Source of the DNA: Gemmatimonadota bacterium
Lineage (GTDB): Bacteria > Gemmatimonadota > Gemmatimonadetes > Gemmatimonadales > Gemmatimonadaceae
Assembly (NCBI GenBank): GCA_026387915.1
Contig: JAPLKS010000011.1
Span: 33,145-97,144, forward strand
Reading direction: 5' to 3'
DNA length: 64,000 bases
Numbering within the stretch: position 1 is the stretch's first letter; each line of letters begins with the position of its first letter. Shown in pieces: positions 47,574-57,064 of the stretch. The position numbers and the translations under genes were made by a program. The notes under the pieces are model-generated. The model saw nothing but the letters and a program-made list of their open reading frames with translations. It searched no databases and was not told the DNA's origin.

Positions 47574-48574
47574 GGCTTGCGTCCGGCGGCGGGGCGCGTC
47601 CGCGATACCGAATCGGCCGTGATGGCGCGGCGGGCCAGCGAGTCCGCCCGTGCACGCCGCACCAGCGAGTCGGCTGCCGCGCGCTTGTCGAGCGAATCAG
47701 AGGCGGCGAGCACTCGCTTGGCCGAGCTGTCGGCAGACGGTCCGAGCTGCCATACCCCATTCACGCCAGCGCGCGCGCGCACGGGACGGAGCACAATCAC
47801 CGACGCAACATCTGGGAGCCGCACCATCGGGCGGAGGAGGTAACTGCGCGTGATGCCTTCCGCACTGCGGAGCTCCGAGACGACCGTCCCCACCGGAATC
47901 CCCCGCGGGAACACCCCGCCAAGCCCCGAGCTCACAATGACTGCGCCCGCCTTGAGCGGCGTGCGCAACGACACACTGCGCATTTCGAGGAGGTATCGCG
48001 CCGCGCCGATCGCGGCATGCGACGAGACGATGCCGTACGCGCTCTCGTCTGCGGACATAGCGCTCACGCGGAAATCCGCGTGCGGCCAGAGAATCGCCAT
48101 TGAGACGGCTTGATCGACTCGCTCCACCACGCCCACAATCCCTTCCGGCGCGACCACGGCCGACAACGGCTCGACCCCGTCTTGCTCGCCCGCCGTTAGC
48201 GTCACCGTAAACTCGTCGCCAAGCCCTCGGCCCTGCAGCACTTCGGCGGGAACAAAGCCCCAGCGGATCCCGGCCCCAAGGCCGAGCAGCAGGCGCAATC
48301 GCTCGTTCTCAGCCTCGAGTCCGGAGAGTCGCTGCGAGCGAACGGTCACGCTGTCCACTAACCGGAGCGCCGCGTCGCGACTGAGGAGCGCGTGTCGTGA
48401 CACCTCGGCGCGCGACTGCAGCTTGAAGAGGGGCGACACCAGCGTCGCGCGCATGGCCGCGGCGGCGTTGTCGCGCATCGCGGCCGGCAACACGAGACAG
48501 GCGAGCGACACGGCCACGCAGGCCGCCACCAACCCGATATCTACTCGGGGATCCGTCCGTGTGGACCGCTGCAC
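47570..48574 (-). CDS. mreC: Rod-shape-determining protein MreC with a repetitive C-terminal tail
   Basis: The 334-residue protein has one membrane anchor, a coiled-coil-like segment at about 60-95 (VRSQRLSGLEAENERLRLLL) and the periplasmic beta domain at about 100-270. That domain includes GIVGVVERVDQ and VVSSGLGGVFPRGIPVGTV, the MreC signature. The last 50 residues are a basic/acidic repeat (SLDKRAAADSLVRRARADS and so on) that is not usual in MreC. It scaffolds MreB, MreD and PBP2. It starts at a GTG. Confidence 0.93.
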   Translation of the reverse strand: MQRSTRTDPRVDIGLVAACVAVSLACLVLPAAMRDNAAAAMRATLVSPLFKLQSRAEVSRHALLSRDAALRLVDSVTVRSQRLSGLEAENERLRLLLGLGAGIRWGFVPAEVLQGRGLGDEFTVTLTAGEQDGVEPLSAVVAPEGIVGVVERVDQAVSMAILWPHADFRVSAMSADESAYGIVSSHAAIGAARYLLEMRSVSLRTPLKAGAVIVSSGLGGVFPRGIPVGTVVSELRSAEGITRSYLLRPMVRLPDVASVIVLRPVRARAGVNGVWQLGPSADSSAKRVLAASDSLDKRAAADSLVRRARADSLARRAITADSVSRTRPAAGRKP

Positions 48575-48590
48575 CGGGGGCGGTCGACCT

Positions 48591-49628
48591 TCAGGTGCTC
48601 AGGACCGACCAGTACTTCTCCTCGTCATCGAGGATGCGTCCGCACCCACGCACCACGCACGTGAGCGGATCCTCGTCAACGTGAATCGGCAGCCCGGTCT
48701 CCTGCGTGAGCAAAATGTCGAGCCCGCGAATCAAGGCGCCGCCACCAGTCATCACGATGCCACGATCGACAATGTCGCTCGCCAGTTCCGGCGGCGTGAT
48801 TTCGAGCGCACGACGCACCGCATCCACAATCTGCTGCACGGGTTCTTGGCACGCCTCGCGAATCTCCGCGGAATGCACGCGCACGGTTTTCGGAATCCCC
48901 GACACGAGATCGCGTCCCTTCACTTCCATCTCGCGCTCTTCGCCCATCGGAGCCGCTGAGCCGATTTGAATCTTGATCATCTCCGCCGTCGGTTCACCGA
49001 TCAGCAAGTTGTAGCTCTTGCGCATGAACTGTACGATGGCCATATCGAGTTCATCGCCGCCCACACGGATCGACGTGTCGCTGACGATGCCCGAGAGCGC
49101 GATCACCGCGATTTCCGTGGTGCCGCCGCCAATGTCGATGACCATGTTGCCCGTCGGCGTTTCCACCGGCAGCCCCACACCAATCGCCGCCGCCATCGGC
49201 TCCGCAACCATGAACACTTCTTTGGCGCCGGCGCCGAGCGCGGAGTCGCGCACCGCGCGTTTCTCCACTTCGGTGATACCAGACGGCACACACACAATCA
49301 CACGCGGCTTCACCTTGAACACATGGTTCTCGATGATCAGCGTGAGAAAATAGCGCAGCATTTTTTCAGTAACGTCGAAGTCGGCAATCACGCCGTCCTT
49401 CATCGGACGCACCGCAATGATGCCGTCTGGCGTGCGGCCGAGCATGCGCTTGGCCTCGAGCCCAACGCCTTTGATCTTTTTGGTTTCGCGATCCATCGCG
49501 ACCACCGACGGCTCGTTGAGCACGATCCCCTCGCCCTTCACATACACAAGCGTGTTCGCCGTGCCAAGATCCACGGCGATCGCGTTGGCGGGGAACAACG
49601 AACCCCTCTTGAAGAACGGCCAGCGCAT
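48591..49628 (-). CDS. mreB: Rod-shape-determining actin homologue MreB
   Basis: This 345-residue protein has the full actin-fold motifs: [19 protein letters not shown] (phosphate 1), [17 protein letters not shown] (phosphate 2) and [11 protein letters not shown] (adenosine). MreB filaments under the inner membrane guide the elongasome. The ATG was chosen to give the family-normal start; the open frame upstream runs into the intergenic hairpin region. It is the first gene of the mreBCD-mrdA-rodA operon. Confidence 0.98.
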   Translation of the reverse strand: MRWPFFKRGSLFPANAIAVDLGTANTLVYVKGEGIVLNEPSVVAMDRETKKIKGVGLEAKRMLGRTPDGIIAVRPMKDGVIADFDVTEKMLRYFLTLIIENHVFKVKPRVIVCVPSGITEVEKRAVRDSALGAGAKEVFMVAEPMAAAIGVGLPVETPTGNMVIDIGGGTTEIAVIALSGIVSDTSIRVGGDELDMAIVQFMRKSYNLLIGEPTAEMIKIQIGSAAPMGEEREMEVKGRDLVSGIPKTVRVHSAEIREACQEPVQQIVDAVRRALEITPPELASDIVDRGIVMTGGGALIRGLDILLTQETGLPIHVDEDPLTCVVRGCGRILDDEEKYWSVLST

Positions 49629-49741
49629 TATGTGTCGGCGCGCGCTCGCGGGAAGCGAGCGGCTCTCAAAAAAAGGCGAAGGAACATGGGCGGGGACGAA
49701 CCCCCCAAAGTTAGTCCCTGCGGCAGATGGGAGCAAGCAAA

Positions 49742-49773
49742 AGGGGGAGGACTGCCGAAGCAGTCCTCCCCCT
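49742..49773 (-). terminator. Rho-independent terminator after the susD-like gene
   Basis: A perfect 14-bp GC-rich stem (49742-49755 with 49760-49773) has a CGAA loop. On the minus strand it is followed by TTTTGCTT, the T tract of an intrinsic terminator. It separates the nutrient-uptake pair from mreB, so mreB needs its own promoter in the about 110 bases beyond it. Confidence 0.88.
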
Positions 49774-49805
49774 CCTGCCCTACCGACGCAACCCTCCCGC
49801 GAGCC

Positions 49806-51191
49806 TTACGGCTTGCGGTCGAGGCACCCCGTAAAGTTGGGGTTATTGGTCTCATCCTGCGGCACCGGGAGGTTTACGTCGTGGCCGTAGGGAACGCCAC
49901 GGTAGTGCGTGCCCGTCGGGAAGACCGAGGCCTCCGCCATGCCGTACTGCCGCATCAGGCGACGCATGTCGCTCAACCGCTGCCCGCGGGAGAACGTCCA
50001 GAACGCCTTCTCGCGGAACATCAGGTCCCGACGACCGGCCGCCGTGCCCGGATCGACGAGCGGAGCCATCGCCGCTGCCTGCACTTCGCCAAGCTTCGGC
50101 GGAGCGGCACGCAGTGCGTTCAGAATCGCCATCAAAGTCGTCCCGTCGTTCAACCGCAACGCCGCTTCGGCTTCAACCATGCGGGCGTCAATGCCGTTGA
50201 GTACCGGCACCGTCGTGGACTGCGCCCACATCGTGGTCGTGAACGAAATCACCGAGCCATCCTGCGACTTGGTGTTCAGCGGCGTGTTCGCCGCCGGCAA
50301 GCGCGGGTCCTTGGCCGACGCAAACTCGATCGACGGCTTCACCGCGAACGTGCCCGCGCTGGTGCGCACCGTCGTGTCGCCCACGCTATAGCGGCGCGAA
50401 CTGAGCGGCTGCGACCAAAGAATATTGTCGCCCGAGCTCGTGAGGAACGTGTGATCGTACGAGAACGTCGTCGGAATGGCTGCCACCAACGCGGCCGCCC
50501 CATCAATGTCGTTCGTGCCGAGCAACGCGCGCGCGCGGCCAACCTTCGCGGCACGGTTGACCGAGATGCCCGTCGCGTCCGTTAGGCTGTTCGAGAGCGC
50601 GATCGCCGAATCGTACGACGCGAGCGCAATCTTGAACACGGCATCGTTGGTCAGCGGCGTGCCGTAGGCCACCGGCGCAACGCTCGCGTCGCTCAACGGA
50701 ATGCCGTTGCAGAAATCCTGTGCCAACTGCATTTCCGCAAAACCACGCGCCAAATACAACTCCGCAATATCCACCGCCGCGGTCGGCCGGTATTTCTTCA
50801 GGGCGGCAATGCCCTGATTGGAGGCCGTGCGCACCTGATTGATGGTGCGGAACTGTCCCGTCACCGTGGAGTTGTTCAGGCTGATGGCCCGTTCGTCGGC
50901 CTCGTCGTTCTGAATGAACGTCGAGCTCGTCACCCACTCGTCCGCGAGCAGGCCGCCAAACAGCCAGTCGCTCTCGGAGCCAGCCGTCATGTTGCGGAAG
51001 CGGGCCAGCGCGCCAACCTTCAGCGCGTTGGCACCGTCCACGCTATTGACGTTGGTCGGGTCAATGATGTTCGGCGCAGCGACGCTGAGCATGGAGTCGG
51101 TAATGCTGTTGTGGCACGCCGCCGCCAGCGCCACCACAGCTGCGCTGGCCAGAATCAGGCCGCGACGCTGGACCTTTTGCGAGGTCGTCAT
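49806..51191 (-). CDS. SusD/RagB-family outer-membrane lipoprotein
   Basis: The 461-residue lipoprotein has a lipobox AAAC (near Cys26) after a hydrophobic signal and is helix-rich, with TPR-like units typical of SusD. Its end NLPVPQDETNNPNF matches the conserved C-terminal (L)P(I/V)P..E...N..... of the family. It caps the SusC barrel and binds the nutrient on the cell surface. I prefer the ATG eight codons into the frame because AAGGGA lies just upstream of it; the earlier ATG overlaps the SusC stop. It is co-transcribed with the SusC-like receptor. Confidence 0.92.
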   Translation of the reverse strand: MTTSQKVQRRGLILASAAVVALAAACHNSITDSMLSVAAPNIIDPTNVNSVDGANALKVGALARFRNMTAGSESDWLFGGLLADEWVTSSTFIQNDEADERAISLNNSTVTGQFRTINQVRTASNQGIAALKKYRPTAAVDIAELYLARGFAEMQLAQDFCNGIPLSDASVAPVAYGTPLTNDAVFKIALASYDSAIALSNSLTDATGISVNRAAKVGRARALLGTNDIDGAAALVAAIPTTFSYDHTFLTSSGDNILWSQPLSSRRYSVGDTTVRTSAGTFAVKPSIEFASAKDPRLPAANTPLNTKSQDGSVISFTTTMWAQSTTVPVLNGIDARMVEAEAALRLNDGTTLMAILNALRAAPPKLGEVQAAAMAPLVDPGTAAGRRDLMFREKAFWTFSRGQRLSDMRRLMRQYGMAEASVFPTGTHYRGVPYGHDVNLPVPQDETNNPNFTGCLDRKP

Positions 51192-51215
51192 GGGGTGTCC
51201 CTTGTCGGTGGGCAT

Positions 51216-54200
51216 TTAGAAGCCGAGGTTGAAGCGAAGGATGTAGTACGTCGGAGCGCCGAAGCTCTGGAAGTCCGACGGGTTGTCACCGCCGGCGGTG
51301 GCCGTGTAGTCATTTTCCGGATCCACACCGCGGTAGTTCGTCCACTTGGCTGCGTTACGCGCCGAGAGCATGACCGTGGCGCTCCGCGCCCGCATCGAGC
51401 GGGCGAGCTTGTCGGGCAGCGTGTACACCGCCGAGACTTCGCGGAGCTTGAGGAAGGCGCCCGGCTGGTAGAAGCCGTCGAGCGTGGCCGACGGATCGTT
51501 GCGCGTCGCCACGACCATCGCCTGCTCCTCAAACGAGGCGCCCGGGTTCATGAGGCCGTTGCAGTTCTGACGGCTCACGCAGCGGATGCGCTCGGTGTTG
51601 TTGTAGTACTGGTTGCCACCACGATAGTCGAGCAGCGCCGTAAAGCGCAGGCGACGGTCGAGCACTTCGATGCCCGTGTTCAACGTCACCGTCTTACGCG
51701 GGGCGCTGTACGCGCGGAGCGTCACGGCCGTGTCCACGAACACTTCGTTCAGGTTCGGATCGGCGTTATACGTGAGAATGCCGTCCTTGTTCTTGTCGTT
51801 CCAGCCGGTGATGTGCTTGGCCCAGAGCCCAAACAACGGCGAGCCTTCCACCGCGCGGGTCGTGGTCCCAATCTGCGGCGGCGTACCGCCCAAGCTCACC
51901 AGCTTGTTCGAGTTCATCGACGCACTCAGCGTCACGTCAATGCCCAGCGCACGACGGTCCACCAGTTGGGCGTTGATCGAGCCTTCCAATCCTTCGTTCG
52001 TCACCGAACCAAGGTTGCGACGCACGCTGGAGGCGGCGCCAGCCGACGGAGCGACGATCGCCGAAATCAGCGCGTCCTTCGTCTTCTTGGCGTAATACGT
52101 CATTTCAAAGTTGACGGCGCCCTTCAGCAGGCGCGCTTCAAAGCCGACTTCCGTCTCGGTCGTCTGCTCTGGCTTCAAATCGCTGTTGCCGAGCGCCGAG
52201 AACACCACGCCGGGCTGGTCCGTGCCGCGAACATTGGCCGTCGTCGCGCCAAACGTACGCAACGCGTCGAGCGGTCCGGGCTGCACGCCCGACGATCCGA
52301 ACGCCGCGCGCAAACGGAAGTTGTCAATCTGGAGCACCTTCGGCATGTGGAACCACGGCTCATCCGAGATGACCCACGAGGCGCTCGCCTTCGGGTAGAA
52401 AATGCTCTGGAAGTTCGTACCGAACGCGCTGTTCTGGTCGGTGCGCACCGCGAGCGTCAAGTACAAACGGTCGCGAATGGCCAGCTGTTCTTCCAGGAAC
52501 TGCCCGAGCGTGCGCTGCGGCACGTACGAGTTGGTCACCGAGATGATCGTGCCGGCCGGCGGCGTCTGCGTGCCCGGGGCCAGCACGGAGCCCTGCGCAC
52601 CGTCGCCATCACGACGGAAATCCACATACTGAATACCGAGCGTGGACTTCAAGATGAAGGCGTTGAGGAAGCTGTTCGTCGCGGTCGCCGAGAAGTTGGC
52701 GGTAAAGTTGCGATCGTTGAACCGATAATTATTCGCGAAACCGCTGCGGTAGGTCGCCGTGATGGGCGGACCTTCACCGCGGAAGAGCAGATTCTGCTCC
52801 AAGCGGTCCGTGAGATCGTTGCCAATGTCCGCGCGCATCTGCAACCAGCTGGTCGGGCGGAAGTTGATATTGGCCGACGCAATAAAGCGATTGACCGACT
52901 GCTCCACCTTTTCCTGATACGTGAAGCCCGGCGTCCACGCGCGATAGCCGTGCAACGGCGTGCCGATCGTGGCCACCGTACCGTTCGTGGCATAGCCCGG
53001 ACCGCCAAAGCCCTGCGACCCGAGTCCCGCCGTGGCGTTCGATGCCTGCAGCAGGTACGTGTCGCCCATCGTGATGCCCGTGCTCACGGTAATGTCGAGC
53101 TTCGAGTTAATCGCCGCGCTCAGGTTCGCGCGCACACCGGTCTGGTCGAGCTGGTTCGGATGTTCCATCCACTTCCGAATCGGCTGCGCCATCGTGTCGA
53201 GCATCGTGTTTTCGAAGTTCGGCAGCTTGAACACGCCGGTCTCCGTCTGACGCGTGAACGCCACATAGTATCGCAGCGCATCGCTACCGCCGCTCACCTG
53301 GGCGCCCAGCTCCAACCGATGCCCCATGCCCAGCGGCGTCGCTTCTGGATCCTTCAACGGCGAGTACTGGCGAAGGCTGTCCTTCACGCACGAACCAGCC
53401 GAGATCAACGGCAGACCGCACTCACGGTACGCCGTCAGCCCCGGCGTGTGGCCGGCAATCGTGTAGTTCCACGGGTACGGGTTGCGGTCGACCAGCGAGC
53501 CGTCTTCCACAAACGTGCTCCACTTGGCAGAGCCCGCACGTCCCTTCTTGGTGGTGATCACCACCACACCGTTCGCCGCGTCCGTGCCATACAGCGTCGC
53601 CGCCGACGGCCCCTTCACGATTTCAATGTTCTCAATGTCTTCCGGGTTGATGTCGCCCGTACGGCCGGCCTGCGCGTCGCCGGTAAACAGCGACGTCTGG
53701 CTGCCGCCCGTCATACGCACGCCGTCGATCACGTAGATCGGGTCGTTCGTCAGACTGAGCGAGCTCGTGCCGCGAATACGAATGCGCGACCCCGAACCGG
53801 TCTGCGTGCTCGGCGTCACCAACACGCCCGGCGTACGCGAGTTCAGGAGGTCGTTCATGTTCGTGATCGGCGAGTTCTCCTTCAACTTGGCCACGTCAAT
53901 CGACGCCACCGCATTGCCGATTTCCACGCGGCGAGTTTCGCCGGTCGCCGTCGTCACCACCGGCGTCAGGTTCACGGCGACCGCGCTCAGCACCACGTCC
54001 ACCGCAAGCGTCTGCCCCGCCGTCACGGTGATCGTCTGCTTCTGCTCGCCATAGCCCACGCGCAACACGCGCAGCGTCTGCGTTCCCGTAGGAACCGACT
54101 TCAACGTCGCCTTGCCGTCAGCGCCCGTCAGGGCACCGAGGTTCGTGCCCACGACGGCCACTTGGGCCTGTTCAATGGGGCGCGTGCCTTCGCGCACGGT

Positions 54201-54308
54201 AACGGTCACGCTGCCTTGTGCAGCCGCGGCGGATGCGCAGAAACCGAGCGCGAGCAGAGCTCGCGATACGGTCCCAGCAATCCGCGTCCAGGGTGGTGGC
54301 CTGTGCAT
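51216..54308 (-). CDS. SusC/RagA-family TonB-dependent receptor
   Basis: The 1030-residue protein has a signal peptide ending AAAAQ. A carboxypeptidase-regulatory-like domain lies at about 32-110 (GADGKATLKSVPTGTQTLRV). A plug domain at about 125-250 has DIENIEIVKGPSAATLYGTD and the family-defining GVVVITTKKG. A long beta barrel follows, ending in Phe (LRFNLGF), as expected for insertion by the Bam complex. It imports large substrates with TonB energy, with SusD as lid. No carbohydrate enzymes are next to it, while many exported peptidases occur elsewhere in the window, so peptides are a possible substrate. The ATG has GAGAGGA upstream. Confidence 0.94.
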   Translation of the reverse strand: MHRPPPWTRIAGTVSRALLALGFCASAAAAQGSVTVTVREGTRPIEQAQVAVVGTNLGALTGADGKATLKSVPTGTQTLRVLRVGYGEQKQTITVTAGQTLAVDVVLSAVAVNLTPVVTTATGETRRVEIGNAVASIDVAKLKENSPITNMNDLLNSRTPGVLVTPSTQTGSGSRIRIRGTSSLSLTNDPIYVIDGVRMTGGSQTSLFTGDAQAGRTGDINPEDIENIEIVKGPSAATLYGTDAANGVVVITTKKGRAGSAKWSTFVEDGSLVDRNPYPWNYTIAGHTPGLTAYRECGLPLISAGSCVKDSLRQYSPLKDPEATPLGMGHRLELGAQVSGGSDALRYYVAFTRQTETGVFKLPNFENTMLDTMAQPIRKWMEHPNQLDQTGVRANLSAAINSKLDITVSTGITMGDTYLLQASNATAGLGSQGFGGPGYATNGTVATIGTPLHGYRAWTPGFTYQEKVEQSVNRFIASANINFRPTSWLQMRADIGNDLTDRLEQNLLFRGEGPPITATYRSGFANNYRFNDRNFTANFSATATNSFLNAFILKSTLGIQYVDFRRDGDGAQGSVLAPGTQTPPAGTIISVTNSYVPQRTLGQFLEEQLAIRDRLYLTLAVRTDQNSAFGTNFQSIFYPKASASWVISDEPWFHMPKVLQIDNFRLRAAFGSSGVQPGPLDALRTFGATTANVRGTDQPGVVFSALGNSDLKPEQTTETEVGFEARLLKGAVNFEMTYYAKKTKDALISAIVAPSAGAASSVRRNLGSVTNEGLEGSINAQLVDRRALGIDVTLSASMNSNKLVSLGGTPPQIGTTTRAVEGSPLFGLWAKHITGWNDKNKDGILTYNADPNLNEVFVDTAVTLRAYSAPRKTVTLNTGIEVLDRRLRFTALLDYRGGNQYYNNTERIRCVSRQNCNGLMNPGASFEEQAMVVATRNDPSATLDGFYQPGAFLKLREVSAVYTLPDKLARSMRARSATVMLSARNAAKWTNYRGVDPENDYTATAGGDNPSDFQSFGAPTYYILRFNLGF

Positions 54309-54634
54309 GCGGGTCCTCTCAAAGTCTGGGGATCGCCGGCTCGCAGCTGAGCCGACGGACGAACGGACAAACGGCCAAACAGGGTACAGAACTAAGCCAT
54401 AACGCTCGGCGGGAGAAAAACGTTCACTCCGGCTATCACCCCTTACCCTTCCAAACGGACGCTGGTCACAACTCGACGCAATGGCTACGCATTTGAAGCG
54501 GTTTGCGCTTCCCAATGTCCTACCGCATCCGCGGTCGCCCCCCCCTCAGTGCCCATTTGGGCCACCTTCCAGCCCTTCGTACTCGGCCGGTGCCATCTCC
54601 GATCGCCATCGATCCGGAGGCACCGGCCGCACGA
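54309..54634. other. Intergenic region with the SusC promoter and an ald terminator
   Basis: This 326-base stretch lies upstream of the SusC-like gene and downstream of ald. It holds the hairpin described separately. The promoter of the SusCD pair must be in the first 180 bases, but I see no clear -35/-10 pair. No small gene, RNA or riboswitch is recognised. Confidence 0.5.
54585..54628 (-). terminator. Hairpin after the alanine dehydrogenase gene
   Basis: Arms 54585-54594 and 54619-54628 pair over 10 bp, and an inner CTCCGATCG/CGATCcGGAG stem with one bulge extends it. It starts right after the ald stop. No clear T run follows, so its strength is uncertain. Confidence 0.5.
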
Positions 54635-55750
54635 TCAACCGACGAACTTGCCGGGCTCGTGGTATTCCATCCCAAACGCCTCGGCCACGCCACGGTACGT
54701 GATCTTGCCTTCCGTCACGTTCAGCCCCTTCAGCAGAGCCGGATCGTCGCGGAGCGCCTGTTTCCAGCCCTTGTTGGCCAGCTTGAGCGCGTACGGGAAG
54801 GTCGCGTTCGTCAGCGCCAGCGTCGACGTGCGCGGCACGCCACCCGGCATGTTCGCCACACCGTAGTGGATGATGCCGTCCACCGTGTACACCGGATTCT
54901 CGTGCGTCGTCGCGTGAATCGTCTCCACGCAACCGCCCTGGTCGATCGCCACGTCCACAATCACCGAACCGGGGCGCATCAGCTTCAGGTCTTCCTTGCG
55001 AAGCAGCTTCGGCGCCTTGGCACCGGGGATCAGCACGCCGCCCACCACGAGGTCAGCCGTCGAAATCTGTTCGAGAATGTTGTGACGGTTCGAGTAGATG
55101 CAGGTCACGTTCGCCGGCATCACGTCGCTCAGATAGCGCAGACGCGGCAGCGACAGATCGAGGATCGTGACCTTGGCGCCCATGCCCGCCGCCATCTTGG
55201 CCGCGTTGATGCCCACGATACCGCCGCCGAGCACCACCACCTTGGCCGGCGGAACGCCGGGAACGCCGCCGAGCAGCACACCGCGACCGCCGTACAGCTT
55301 CTCCAGATACTTGGCGCCTTCTTGCACCGCCATACGGCCGGCGACTTCCGACATCGGAATCAGCAGCGGCAACTCGCCATTCGACGATTCCACCGTCTCG
55401 TACGCAATACAGGTGGCGCCCGTTTCCATATGCGCCTTCGTGAGCTTTTCGTCGGCGGCAAAGTGGAAGTACGTAAACACCGTCTGCCCCTTCTTCATGC
55501 GGGGCCATTCCACGGCGATCGGCTCTTTCACCTTGATGATCATGTCGGCCTGCGCCCACACCGCATCGGCGTCCGCACCGATCGTTGCGCCTACCGCTGT
55601 GAACTGCTCGTCGCTGAAGCCGCTGCCCAGGCCAGCACCCGTTTCGACCATCACCGAGTGGCCAGCCGACACGAGGGCTTCGGCACCTGCGGGGACGAGC
55701 GAGATACGATTCTCGTTCGTCTTGATTTCCTTCGGAATTCCGATCTTCAT
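54635..55750 (-). CDS. ald: Alanine dehydrogenase
   Basis: This 371-residue enzyme interconverts alanine with pyruvate and ammonia using NAD. MKIGIPKEIKTNENRISL at the start and the catalytic Lys/His segments VETGAGLGSGF and FTYFHFAADEKLTKA are typical. The Rossmann loop is VVLGGGIVGINAAKMA, and GIIHYGVANMPGGVPRTST near the end is diagnostic. It is close to full family length. It lies 14 bases after the M16 peptidase gene. Confidence 0.96.
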   Translation of the reverse strand: MKIGIPKEIKTNENRISLVPAGAEALVSAGHSVMVETGAGLGSGFSDEQFTAVGATIGADADAVWAQADMIIKVKEPIAVEWPRMKKGQTVFTYFHFAADEKLTKAHMETGATCIAYETVESSNGELPLLIPMSEVAGRMAVQEGAKYLEKLYGGRGVLLGGVPGVPPAKVVVLGGGIVGINAAKMAAGMGAKVTILDLSLPRLRYLSDVMPANVTCIYSNRHNILEQISTADLVVGGVLIPGAKAPKLLRKEDLKLMRPGSVIVDVAIDQGGCVETIHATTHENPVYTVDGIIHYGVANMPGGVPRTSTLALTNATFPYALKLANKGWKQALRDDPALLKGLNVTEGKITYRGVAEAFGMEYHEPGKFVG

Positions 55751-55764
55751 GATATCTGTTTAGC

Positions 55765-57060
55765 TCAAGTAAGGGTGTTGTCTCGCCACGGCCCGAGACT
55801 CACCAACGTCTGCCGCTCGGGCCCGAAAAAAGCCGCGCACACCGCTCGCGCGTCGTCCTCCGTGATAGCGTCGATCTTTGCGAGCACTCCATCGAGTGGC
55901 ACAAAGGGCTCGTTGAACAACTCAACCGCCGCCGCACGGTACATCCGGCTCGTCACCCCTTCCATCGACAAGGTGATCTGCCCCTTCAACTGCTGTTTCC
56001 CCATCTGCAACTCGGTCGCTCCAACTCCCTCGGTCGCGATCCGCGCCAACTCCACGCGCACCGCATCCACCGCTTGTGCCGCACTCTCAGGAGCCGTCGC
56101 GAGATACACACCGTGCGTTCCGGTGTCGAGGTTGAACGATTGAAATGTATACACATTGTAGGCGAGACCTAGCTCTTCACGCAGCCGCTGAAAAAGCCGC
56201 GAGCTCATCCCGCCCCCCAACAGCGTATTCACCAGCATCAGCGTGTGCCGGCGCGGGTCAGCATGCGACACCGTCTCGCTACCGAACACCAGGTGCACCT
56301 GCTGCCCCTCGCGCTCCACATGGCGCGTCACGGGTGGCATCGCCGTCACCGGTGGAGCGGTGAGCCGCTCGCTACTCCCCGCCTTCACATCCGCCCAGCC
56401 GGTCGCGCCGAGGACGTCCACCAATGCCGCGTGCTCCACATTGCCGCTCGCCGCCACCACCATCTGCGGCGGATGGTACGCGCGTTCGTGCAGCCCACGG
56501 ATGACAGCGAGAGGCATCGCCGACACACTGTCCCGTGTGCCGAGAATCGAATACCCATAGGGGTGCGTCCCCCAGAGCGCCTCGTTGTGCATCTCAAACA
56601 CGAGGTCGTCGGGCGTGTCGTCCACCATCGAGATCTCCTCGAGGACGACCTTGCGCTCCATTTTGAGATCGGACTCACGCAACAACGGACGAAACACCAA
56701 GTCGGCAATCACATCCGCCGCCTGCGGCAAATGCTCGTCGAGCACCCGCGCTTGAAAGCAGGTGTGTTCGCGCGCCGTATACGCATCAAGCGAACCGCCA
56801 AGCGCCTCGAGCGACGACGCAATGTCGTGCGCCGAGCGCCCTTGGGTCCCCTTGAACACCATATGCTCGAGGAGGTGGGACACCCCCATGTTGGCGCGCG
56901 ACTCGTGAATCGACGCCGCACGCACCCACGCCCCCATAGCAATCGACCGTACCCCCGGGATGTGCTCCGAGACTACGGTCAATCCGTTTTCGAACACGGT
57001 GCGCTCCCCCCCCCGCTCCGTCGGGCGGACGTCGGCGAGGGGCACGGAGCCTTGGGGCAC
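55765..57060 (-). CDS. M16-family zinc peptidase
   Basis: The 431-residue protein has the inverted zinc motif HLLEH at 62-66 with the third ligand in the later EEI segment (VVLEEISMVDD). The second half contains the GGGMSSRLFQRLREELGLAY segment typical of the MPP-beta-like subgroup. It lacks a signal peptide in the chosen frame and is presumably cytoplasmic. The start is a GTG 4 bases after the pnp stop; longer versions would use the other frame of the pnp RGG tail and look like translated repeats. pnp and an M16 gene are neighbours in many bacteria. Confidence 0.9.
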   Translation of the reverse strand: MPQGSVPLADVRPTERGGERTVFENGLTVVSEHIPGVRSIAMGAWVRAASIHESRANMGVSHLLEHMVFKGTQGRSAHDIASSLEALGGSLDAYTAREHTCFQARVLDEHLPQAADVIADLVFRPLLRESDLKMERKVVLEEISMVDDTPDDLVFEMHNEALWGTHPYGYSILGTRDSVSAMPLAVIRGLHERAYHPPQMVVAASGNVEHAALVDVLGATGWADVKAGSSERLTAPPVTAMPPVTRHVEREGQQVHLVFGSETVSHADPRRHTLMLVNTLLGGGMSSRLFQRLREELGLAYNVYTFQSFNLDTGTHGVYLATAPESAAQAVDAVRVELARIATEGVGATELQMGKQQLKGQITLSMEGVTSRMYRAAAVELFNEPFVPLDGVLAKIDAITEDDARAVCAAFFGPERQTLVSLGPWRDNTLT

Positions 57061-57064
57061 GGCG

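Noticed and set aside
51111..54350. Open frame of 1079 codons on the plus strand opposite the SusC-like gene
   Set aside because: It is a mirror of the real receptor, very rich in Arg and His, with no domain or ribosome site.
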